Positions 1 through 6,800 of a stretch of DNA of 14,754 nt are shown in pieces. Below the pieces are notes generated by a model that was given only the letters and a program-made list of their open reading frames with translations, was not told where the DNA came from and did no database searches. The position numbers and the translations under genes are program-made. How positions within the stretch are numbered: position 1 is the stretch's first letter; each line of letters opens with the position of its first letter. This DNA is from Pseudomonadota bacterium (GTDB lineage Bacteria; Pseudomonadota; Alphaproteobacteria; Ferrovibrionales; Ferrovibrionaceae), in assembly GCA_023434425.1 (NCBI GenBank), contig JAEYSS010000286.1, positions 1 through 14,754 of the forward strand. Direction: 5' to 3'.

Positions 1-935
1 CGCAGTTCGAAATGCGTAAACACATGCACGGCATCGCCGTTCAGCATCAGCCAGTCAGTTCGCACGGGCGCATGGTTCAGTGCTTCGCCGCTGGCCCAGG
101 GCGTGTCGCGCCAGGGGGCGCTCGGCACTTCCAGCATGCCGCCGAGCAATCCTTGCGGCGGCCGGCGGCGCAGCAGCACGGCGCCGTCCTCAGACCGCTG
201 CAGCAGGAAGGCGATGGTGTGGCGCACCGGCCGCACCGCTTTGGCCGCCTTACGCGGCAATGTGTCCGCGATGCCGCGTTTGAAACCTTCGCACCGCGCC
301 TGCAACGGGCACAGCAGGCAGTCCGGGCTTTTCGGTGTGCAGATGGTGGCGCCGAGATCCATCATTCCCTGCGCGAAATCGCCGGGACGTTTTTGCGGCG
401 TGACCGTTGCTGCCAGTTCGCGCAGCTCAGGCCGCGCCTGCGGCAGCGGCGTCTCCACCGCAAACACGCGCGCCAGCACGCGTTCGATATTGCCGTCCAG
501 CACCGCGGCCGGCTCATCGAAGGCGATGGCGGCAATCGCTGCTGCCGTGTAGGGCCCGATACCCGGCAGCGCAAGAAGCCCGGCTGCGCTGGGAGGAAAT
601 GCGCCGCCATGCTGTTCGCTCACGGCTTGCGCGCATTTGTGCAGGTTGCGGGCGCGCGCGTAATAGCCGAGCCCGGCCCAGGCTTCCATCACCTGCTCGA
701 CCGGCGCGCCGGCCAGGTCATGCACGCTGGGCCAGAGCTTCAGGAATTTCTCGAAATAGGGTTTCACCGCCGGCACGGTGGTCTGCTGCAGCATCACCTC
801 GCTGAGCCAGACGCGATACGGCTCGGGCGGCGGCGTGCCGGGCGGGCTGCGCCACGGCAAGATACGGTGGTGCCGGTCGTACCAATCCAGCACCAATGCG
901 GCAGTCTCCGGTGGATTGGCGCGGGCTTTGGGCAT
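1..935 (-). CDS. mutY: A/G-specific adenine glycosylase MutY (partial, 3' end off window)
   Basis: Base-excision repair enzyme that removes adenine mispaired with 8-oxoguanine. The first 311 codons read in one open frame. The HhH-GPD glycosylase domain has the catalytic Glu46 in LSEVMLQQT, the helix-hairpin-helix LPGIGPYTA (123-131) and the catalytic Asp147 in VLDGNIERV. The [4Fe-4S] cysteines C199, C206, C209 and C215 have the canonical C-X6-C-X2-C-X5-C spacing. A NUDIX-like 8-oxoG recognition domain follows and reaches VFTHFEL just before the edge, so only the last few dozen residues are missing. The ATG at 935 has no Shine-Dalgarno sequence before it. In many alphaproteobacteria mutY lies beside dciA in the same direction. 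Here it is divergent and separated from dciA by two genes. Identity is certain; the exact start is slightly less so. Confidence 0.97.
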   Translation of the reverse strand, partial: MPKARANPPETAALVLDWYDRHHRILPWRSPPGTPPPEPYRVWLSEVMLQQTTVPAVKPYFEKFLKLWPSVHDLAGAPVEQVMEAWAGLGYYARARNLHKCAQAVSEQHGGAFPPSAAGLLALPGIGPYTAAAIAAIAFDEPAAVLDGNIERVLARVFAVETPLPQARPELRELAATVTPQKRPGDFAQGMMDLGATICTPKSPDCLLCPLQARCEGFKRGIADTLPRKAAKAVRPVRHTIAFLLQRSEDGAVLLRRRPPQGLLGGMLEVPSAPWRDTPWASGEALNHAPVRTDWLMLNGDAVHVFTHFEL

Positions 936-942
936 GGTTGCG

Positions 943-948
943 AGTGTA
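943..948 (-). promoter_or_regulatory. Possible extended -10 of mutY, leaderless transcript
   Basis: On the minus strand TGTTACACT reads as an extended -10 (TG-N-TACACT). Its last base is only 7 nt from the A of the mutY ATG, so the predicted transcription start falls at or next to the start codon. No Shine-Dalgarno sequence is visible in the intervening bases, which fits a leaderless mRNA. I see no convincing -35. Prediction from sequence only. Confidence 0.3.
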
Positions 949-1037
949 ACATTCGCCTTCTGCACCTGCCATGCGGATGAGCTTGCATCCGGGCTGCCGT
1001 CTGCGCCATGTTGAGCCAGCCTGATTGGGAGAAACTC

Positions 1038-2189
1038 ATGCGGCGCATCTTTCTGGCAGCGGTCCTGATCGGTCTGGCTGTATTTCCGTCCTACGCACAG
1101 GACAAATCCGAGATCGTGGTCGGCACCATCACCGACCTGTCCGGCCCGGCCGCAGTCTACGGTCATGCCGTGGTCAATGCGATGCGCCTGCGTTTCGATG
1201 CGGTAAATGCCGCCGGCGGCATCCGCGGCCGCAGGCTGAAGCTCGTCGTCGAAGACCACCAGTTCCTGGTGCCGCGTGCCGTGCAGGCCGCCTCGAAGCT
1301 GATCAAACTGGATCGTGCGCAGGTCTTTGTCGGCTCGCTTGGCACAGCGCAGGTCCAGGCAGTGGTGCCACAGCTGCGTGCCGCCGATGTCGCCAATCTG
1401 TTTCCGATGGCGGCCAGCCGCGACCTGGTGCATGCCGCAGACTCGATCAGCTGGATTTCCGGTTCGTTGTATTACGACCAGATCCGCGCCGGCGTGAAGT
1501 GGATGGTGGAGACGAAGGCCAAGCAGGCGGTCTGCGTGATGGCGCAGAGCACCGACTACGGCGAGGAAGTGCAGCAGGCGGTGAAGGACCAGCTGGCGCA
1601 ACATGGCCAGACCGTGAAAACCGTGGTGACGCATCGCCCGGTCGACACCGATTTTTCCGCACCGGTGCAGCGCCTGCGCAATGCCGGCTGCGACCTCGTC
1701 GTGCTGGCGACTCTCTTGCGCGACACCATCCTGCCGATGGCGACGGCACGCACGGCGGGGTGGACCGTCGATTTTCTCGGGCCCTCCACCACGCATGACT
1801 ATCTGCTGGCGGCCGCGCCGGGCGGCGCCACGCAGGGGCTGTACAGCGTGTCGTCCATCGCCTTGCCCGATCGCGCCACCGCACCGGCCGAGGTGGTGGC
1901 CTGGATGGATGCCTACAAGACCCGGTTCAATGCTGAGCCCAATGCCGGTGCGATCTACGGTGCCACTATCGCCGATCTCGCCGTGCTGGCGCTCGACCGT
2001 GCCGAGGGCCAGACCGGCATGGCGCGCCTGACCCGCGCGGTCGCCAGCATCCGCGGCTGGCGCGACCTGTTCGGCGGTACGCTGCAGGCCTTCGACGATG
2101 GCGGCCGCCAGGGCACCCGGCAGGCCTATATCTACCAGCTGCGCGGCAGCCGCTATGAACGGCTGACCAGCGAGGCTGTGGGCTATTAG
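1038..2189 (+). CDS. Periplasmic ABC-transporter substrate-binding protein, LivK/Peripla_BP_6 type
   Basis: Predicted solute receptor of a branched-chain-amino-acid-type (HAAT) ABC importer, 383 aa. A Sec signal peptide covers residues 1-20 (MRR, a hydrophobic stretch, then likely cleavage SYA|QDK). The mature part opens with the family pattern IVVGTITDLSGPAAVYG and has NAAGGIRGRRLKLVVED, typical of the first lobe of type-I periplasmic binding folds. The ATG at 1038 was chosen because GGGAGA (1027-1032) lies 5 nt upstream and the signal peptide then starts cleanly; an ATG at 1008 in the same frame would add ten residues and lacks both. No permease or ATPase gene is adjacent, so the protein is an orphan here and its ligand (amino acid, amide, urea or aromatic acid) cannot be assigned. 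crcB starts 24 nt downstream. Confidence 0.9.
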   Translation: MRRIFLAAVLIGLAVFPSYAQDKSEIVVGTITDLSGPAAVYGHAVVNAMRLRFDAVNAAGGIRGRRLKLVVEDHQFLVPRAVQAASKLIKLDRAQVFVGSLGTAQVQAVVPQLRAADVANLFPMAASRDLVHAADSISWISGSLYYDQIRAGVKWMVETKAKQAVCVMAQSTDYGEEVQQAVKDQLAQHGQTVKTVVTHRPVDTDFSAPVQRLRNAGCDLVVLATLLRDTILPMATARTAGWTVDFLGPSTTHDYLLAAAPGGATQGLYSVSSIALPDRATAPAEVVAWMDAYKTRFNAEPNAGAIYGATIADLAVLALDRAEGQTGMARLTRAVASIRGWRDLFGGTLQAFDDGGRQGTRQAYIYQLRGSRYERLTSEAVGY

Positions 2190-2213
2190 CCGCGTCTGCT
2201 TTAAACTGTCGGC

Positions 2214-2594
2214 ATGAATTACCTGATCGTTTTCCTCGGCGCCGGCATCGGCGGGGCCCTGCGCCATGGCGTGAATGTCGCAGCCCTGCGCCTGGTCGGC
2301 GCCGGCTTTCCCTGGGGCACCCTGGCGGTCAACATCGCCGGTTCCTTCGTCATGGGGCTGGTGGCCGAGTATTTCGCGCTGAAAAGCGGCCTGCCGCAGC
2401 ACTGGCGCCTGTTTCTCACCACCGGCATCCTCGGCGGCTTCACCACCTTTTCCGCCTTCTCGCTGGAAACGGCCCTGCTGTATGAACGCGGCGAGCTGCT
2501 CGCCGCCGGCCTCTACATGCTGGGCTCGGCCGTGCTGGCAGTATTGGGGCTGTTTGCCGGACTTTACGTGATCCGCAGCATCGTGGTCCCGTGA
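2214..2594 (+). CDS. crcB: Fluoride ion channel CrcB/FluC
   Basis: Small inner-membrane fluoride channel (126 aa, a normal length) that works as an antiparallel dimer and exports toxic fluoride. Four hydrophobic helices are evident. Family signatures are GGALRHG (13-19), NIAGSF with the pore Asn40 (40-45), and GGFTTFSAF (74-82), whose Phe79 and Phe82 correspond by spacing to the Phe-box residues and which also contributes to the central sodium site. The start leaves the standard N-terminus MNYLIVFLGAGIGG, but no Shine-Dalgarno sequence precedes it. The 24-nt gap to the upstream gene is too short for a fluoride riboswitch. Its stop overlaps the start of dciA (GTGA), so the two are probably translationally coupled. 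Confidence 0.95.
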   Translation: MNYLIVFLGAGIGGALRHGVNVAALRLVGAGFPWGTLAVNIAGSFVMGLVAEYFALKSGLPQHWRLFLTTGILGGFTTFSAFSLETALLYERGELLAAGLYMLGSAVLAVLGLFAGLYVIRSIVVP

Positions 2595-3118
2595 CCGGCC
2601 CGAAAAAGCCGCCGCGCGATCCGGCGCAACGCACCCCCTCGCAAAGAACGGGTGCGCCGAAGGCGCTCGGCGTCTCGCTCGGCCGGCTGACGCGGCCGAT
2701 CATGAAACAGCGCGGCGTGGCGCTGGCCGAGATCATCAATCGCTGGAGCGAGATCGCCGGACCGCTGCTGGTGAAGGAAACCCAGCCCGAGAAAATGGTC
2801 TATGCCTCTGGCGCAGGTCATGCAGCAACACTGGAAATCGCGGTCAGTCCGGCCTTCGCGCTCGAACTGCAGCATCTGTCGCCGCTGATCATCGAAAAGA
2901 TCAACGGCTATTTCGGTTTCCGCGCGGTCGAGAAACTGCGCCTGAAACAGACTCCGATCCACCATCCCGAGTCGGCGGCGCCAGCGGGGCGGAGCAGTCG
3001 GCCGCTGAGCCCCGAGGAGCAGGCGAAACTGCAGGATTTGCTCGCCGGAGTCGAAGATCGCGACCTCCGCCAAGTGCTTGAAAGCCTTGGAAGATCACTT
3101 TTCGGTGCGAGTCGCTGA
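2591..3118 (+). CDS. dciA: DUF721 protein, DciA-type replicative helicase loader/operator
   Basis: 175-aa DUF721 protein. DciA is the ancestral bacterial partner that helps load the replicative helicase DnaB and replaces DnaC/DnaI in most bacteria. A basic, proline-rich N-terminal tail (1-27) precedes the DUF721 fold (about 28-122). The domain shows the characteristic IINRWSEIAGPLL with Trp52, then LEIAVSPAFALELQHL and IIEKINGYFGF. A linker and a short helical C-terminus (139-172) follow. The GTG start at 2591 overlaps the crcB stop by 4 nt. Finding dciA just before a DsbA-like gene and smc is a usual alphaproteobacterial arrangement and supports the call. That it acts on DnaB here is inferred from the family. 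Confidence 0.9.
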   Translation: MTGPKKPPRDPAQRTPSQRTGAPKALGVSLGRLTRPIMKQRGVALAEIINRWSEIAGPLLVKETQPEKMVYASGAGHAATLEIAVSPAFALELQHLSPLIIEKINGYFGFRAVEKLRLKQTPIHHPESAAPAGRSSRPLSPEEQAKLQDLLAGVEDRDLRQVLESLGRSLFGASR

Positions 3119-3124
3119 GCCGCC

Positions 3125-3152
3125 TTGAGTCGGCCAGATTCTTGTGGATAAC
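3125..3152 (+). promoter_or_regulatory. Predicted promoter for dsbA-like/smc, with overlapping DnaA box and GANTC sites
   Basis: TTGAGT (3125-3130) and GATAAC (3147-3152) form a sigma-70-like -35/-10 pair with a 16-nt spacer. GANTC sites lie over the -35 (GAGTC 3127-3131), in the spacer (GATTC 3137-3141) and just after the -10 (GAGTC 3157-3161). The -10 also overlaps a perfect DnaA box. The predicted start is near 3159, leaving a leader of about 65 nt before the dsbA-like ATG. Prediction from sequence only. Confidence 0.4.
3143..3151 (-). promoter_or_regulatory. Perfect-consensus DnaA box (TTATCCACA)
   Basis: The plus strand reads TGTGGATAA, so the minus strand carries TTATCCACA, the high-affinity DnaA 9-mer. 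The word is AT-rich, and at the base composition of this window a perfect copy on either strand would be expected well under once in 15 kb. It sits between dciA and the dsbA-like gene. There is no AT-rich unwinding stretch and I found no second box nearby, so a regulatory site is more likely than an origin. Confidence 0.5.
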
Positions 3153-3162
3153 GGCAGAGTCC

Positions 3163-3185
3163 GGTTGCAGGCCGGACGTGCAACC
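3163..3185 (+). other. Leader hairpin at the predicted 5' end of the dsbA-like transcript
   Basis: GGTTGCA (3163-3169) and TGCAACC (3179-3185) form a perfect 7-bp stem with a 9-nt loop. It begins about 4 nt after the predicted transcription start. No U-tract follows, so it is not an intrinsic terminator. A 5'-end stabilising stem is one possibility. Confidence 0.4.
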
Positions 3186-3193
3186 ATACAATG

Positions 3194-3211
3194 CCCCCAA
3201 CATGTAGGGGG
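3194..3211 (+). other. C5/G5 hairpin abutting the dsbA-like Shine-Dalgarno
   Basis: CCCCC (3194-3198) pairs with GGGGG (3207-3211) across an 8-nt loop. It ends two bases before the ribosome-binding GGAG (3214-3217), which is 7 nt from the ATG at 3225. The position could modulate ribosome access. The stem is short and there is no experimental support. Confidence 0.3.
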
Positions 3212-3224
3212 TCGGAGTATCTCC

Positions 3225-3836
3225 ATGAAATATATACAGCGTTTCGTCCTGACCCTGGCGTTCGTCCTCGGTGGTTTCTTTGCAGTCGATGCGCAGGCCC
3301 AGCCTGCCGTTGCAGACCCGCGTCTGCAGGACATGGTGCTCGGCAAGGCCGAGGCCCCGGTCACCATCGTCGAATATGCCTCGCTGACCTGTCCGCATTG
3401 CGCGTCCTTCCATGCCGACGTGCTGCCGACGCTCAAGACCGAATACATCGACACCGGCAAGGTGAAACTGATCTTCCGCGACTTCCCGCTCGACCAGCTG
3501 GCTTTCGCCGGCGCCGTGCTGGCGCGCTGCGGCGGGCCGGAGAAGTATTACACCTTCCTCAATGTGCTGTTCGCGCAGCAGCGCCAGTGGGCCGGCGCGT
3601 CCGATCCCAAGGCCGCGCTGGTGCAGATCGGCCGGCTCGGCGGCGTGTCGTCCGAACAGTTCGAGAAGTGCCTGCAGGACAAGGCGCTCGGCGACTACAT
3701 CCTGAATTCGCGCCTGGAAGGCAATCAGAAGCACGGCGTCAGCTCGACGCCGACCCTGATCATCAACGGCAAGGCCGAATCCGGCGTGCCGTCGCTGGCC
3801 GATTTGCGCAAGAAACTCGACGCGCTGGCGAAGTAA
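3225..3836 (+). CDS. Secreted DsbA-family thiol:disulfide oxidoreductase
   Basis: Predicted periplasmic thioredoxin-fold protein of the DsbA family (203 aa). A signal peptide covers about residues 1-25 (cleavage near AQA|QPA). The active site is CPHC (56-59) in VEYASLTCPHCASFH, a helical insertion follows, and the cis-proline loop is SSTPTLIINGK with Pro176. Two further cysteines, C102 and C149, lie in the helical part. ATG 3225 was chosen because GGAG lies 7 nt upstream and the signal peptide then starts correctly; a GTG at 3144 in the same frame would add 27 non-signal residues. smc starts 35 nt after the stop, so the two are probably cotranscribed, as is usual in alphaproteobacteria. Whether it oxidises, isomerises or reduces its clients cannot be decided from sequence. 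Confidence 0.9.
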   Translation: MKYIQRFVLTLAFVLGGFFAVDAQAQPAVADPRLQDMVLGKAEAPVTIVEYASLTCPHCASFHADVLPTLKTEYIDTGKVKLIFRDFPLDQLAFAGAVLARCGGPEKYYTFLNVLFAQQRQWAGASDPKAALVQIGRLGGVSSEQFEKCLQDKALGDYILNSRLEGNQKHGVSSTPTLIINGKAESGVPSLADLRKKLDALAK

Positions 3837-3871
3837 TCGCCAAGCGCTGCGTTATTTGAAAGGGAGTCCCC

Positions 3872-6800
3872 GTGCAGTTCACCAAGTTGCGCTTGTCCGG
3901 TTTCAAGTCCTTCGTCGAGCCGACGGATTTCATCATCCATCCCGGCCTGACCGGGATTGTCGGTCCGAATGGCTGCGGCAAGTCCAACCTGGTGGAAGCC
4001 CTGCGCTGGGTGATGGGCGAAAACTCGGCCAAGCGCATGCGCGGCACCGGCATGGACGACATGATCTTTGCCGGCACTGCCACGCGCCCTGCCCGCAACA
4101 TCGCCGAAGTCACGCTCACGCTGGACAACAAGACCCGCACGGCGCCGGCCGCCTTCAACGAGATGGAGGAGGTGGCGATCACCCGCAAGATCGAGCGCGA
4201 AAAGGGCTCGGACTATTCGATCAACGGCAACGACGTGCGCATGCGCGACGTGCAGCTGCTGTTCGCTGATCTGGCGTCGGGCGCCAATTCGCCGGCCATG
4301 GTCAGCCAGGGCCGCGTCGGCGCCATCATCAATGCCAAGCCGACCGACCGCCGCATGCTGCTGGAAGAGGCGGCCGGCATTTCCGGTCTGCATTCGCGCC
4401 GGCATGAGGCCGAGCTGCGCCTGAAGGCGGCGGAATCCAATCTGGAGCGCGTGGTCGACGTGATCGGCCAGCTCGACAACCAGTTGCAGTCCCTGAAGCG
4501 CCAGGCGCGCCAGGCCAGCCGCTACCGCAATATCGCCGGCCAGATCCGCAAGACCGAAGCGATCCTGTTCCACCTCAAGCATGATGCGCTGAAACATGCG
4601 CTGGCCGAAGCCGAGCAGGCGCTGCATGCCGCCGAGCGCGAGGTGGCCGATCGCACGTTGCAGGTGTCGGAAGCGCATGAGGCCGAGCGTATCGCCGCCG
4701 AGGCGCTGCCGCCGCTGCGCCAGCATGAGGCCGAGGCTGGCGCCCGCCTGCATCGCCTGACGGTCGCCCGCGAAGGCCTGGAGGCCGAATCCGCCCGCGC
4801 GCAGGAAGCCGCCGAAGCCGTGCGCGCCCGCCTGGCGCAGATCGGCGCCGATGCCGAACGCGAAAGCGCGCTGTCGCAGGATGCCGAAGAGACTGTGGCG
4901 CGCCTCGCCACCGAAACCGAACAGCTGGAGGCGCTCCGCGCCGGCGAGGCCGAAGCGCAGACTGCGGCTGAAGCTTCTGTTGCCGAGGCGCAGGGCAAGG
5001 TGGATGCCGGCCAGGGCGAGCTCGATGCACTGACCGGCCGCGCGGCCGAGGAACAGGCCCAGCGCGCCCGTCTGCGTCAGGCCATAGAAGAGGCCGGCCG
5101 GCGGCTTGAGCGTTTGAATGCGCGCCTGACTGAGCTGAACGCCGAAGAAGCCCGCCTCAACGAGCAGACCGAGGCGCTGGTCGAAGCCGAGACCATCACG
5201 GCCGAAGTCGAGGCCAGGCAGGCCGCCGTCGAGATGGCGCGCAATGCACTTGACGGCGTCGAGGCCGAGCATGCGCAGAAGATCGATGAGGCCCGTCAGG
5301 CTTACGAGGCGGTGGAAGCCGAGCAGGCCCGCCTGATCGACGCGGCCCGTGCGGCGCTGGAAGCCGTTGAGGCCGAACATGCGCAGAAGATCGAAGCCGC
5401 GCGCCAGGCGATGGCCGGCCTCGATGCCGAACACGAGCAGAAGATCGAAGCCGCCCGCGCCGGTCTCGCCGCCGTCGAAGGCGAGCATGCCCAGAAGATC
5501 GAAGCGGCCCGCAGCGGGTTGAACGCCGTCGAGGCCGAGCATGCCCAGAAGATCGAGCAGGCCCGCGCCGGGCTGAATGCGGTCGAGGCGGAACAGGCGC
5601 AGAAGATCGACGAAGCGCGCGAAGGCGTGAATGCCATCGAGGCCGAACACGCCGAGAAGATCGCCGAGGCCCGTCGCGGCGTGGAGGCGGCCGAAGCTGC
5701 CCGCGCCGCGCAGCAGCAGGCCGAACAGGCCAGCCGCGATGCCTGGCAGGGCGTGCAGGGCGAACTCACCCGCCTGAAGGCGGAAGAGACCGGCCTGACC
5801 AAGCTGCTCAAGCTGGACGAGAGCAACCTGTTCCCGCCGCTGATCGACCAGGTCACCGTCGAGCCCGGCTTCGAGAAGGCGCTGGGTGCAGCCCTTGCCG
5901 ACGAACTGAATGCCGCCACCGACCCCAATGCGCCGATGCACTGGGATGCACTGCCGCCGCTGACCGACGCGCCGGCGCTGCCATTCGGCGCCGAGCCGCT
6001 GTCGAAATACGTTACCGGCGCCACCGCCCTGCAGCGCCGCCTGAGCCAGATCGGTCTGGTGTCGGATGATGCCGATGGCGCGCGCCTGCGCGCCGATCTC
6101 AAGCTTGGCCAGCGCCTGGTGACCAAATCCGGCGCGCTGTGGCGCTGGGACGGTTTCACCGTCAAGGCCGGCGCGCCGACCTCGGCCTCGATCAAGCTGG
6201 AACAGCGCAACCGCCTCGCCGACCTGCGCGAGGAACTGCGCGAACTGGAAGGCAAGCTGAACGAGGCCCAGCGCGCCTATGAGGACGCTCGCCAGGCCAC
6301 CGAGCAGGCGGCGCAGGCCGAACGCGCCGCGCGGCAGGGCGTGGCGGCGGCCGAAGAGCAGCGCAATGTCGCCCGCCAGCAGGCCAATCAGCTGGTGCAG
6401 GCCGCCGAACAGGCGCGCAACGAAGTGCGCCAGCAGGCCGCCAGCGTGGTGCAGCAGGCCGAGCAGGCCCGTAACGAAGCACGCCAGCAGGCCGCCAGCG
6501 TCGTGCAGGCTGCCGAACAGGCGCGCAACGAAGCCCGCGGGCAGGCGGCCGGCGTGGTGCAGATCGCCGAACGCGCTGCGCTGGAAGCACGTGAGCGCGC
6601 CGCCCAGGCCGTGGCAGGTGCCGAACGCGATCGTCAGGGTGCGCGCGACCAGGCCAATCAGGGCATCGCCCAGGCCGAGCGCGAGCGCAACACCGCGCGC
6701 GAACATGCCAATCAGGGGATTGCCGCGGCGGAACGCGAGCGTAATGCGGCGCGCGAACGCGCCAACCAGGATATCGCCCGCGCCGATCGCGAACTGGGCC

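Noticed and set aside
12..980. Plus-strand open frame of 322 codons at the left edge
   Set aside because: The opposite strand encodes MutY with its full iron-sulfur and catalytic motifs. The plus-strand product is Arg/His/Gln-rich with no recognisable domain.
2190..2213. Fluoride riboswitch ahead of crcB
   Set aside because: Only 24 bases separate crcB from the upstream gene, too few for the roughly 50-nt pseudoknot aptamer. I did not see its pattern in the end of the upstream gene either.
3048..3161. Replication origin at the DnaA box and GANTC cluster
   Set aside because: I found only one good DnaA box, no AT-rich unwinding element, and no CtrA-type paired TTAA sites. A regulatory site is simpler.
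3725..6706. Open frame of 993 codons on the minus strand opposite smc
   Set aside because: It is the complement of a GC-rich gene with strong codon bias. Its repetitive leucine/glycine-rich product mirrors the SMC arrays. It also overlaps the dsbA-like gene, and smc is certain from its motifs.
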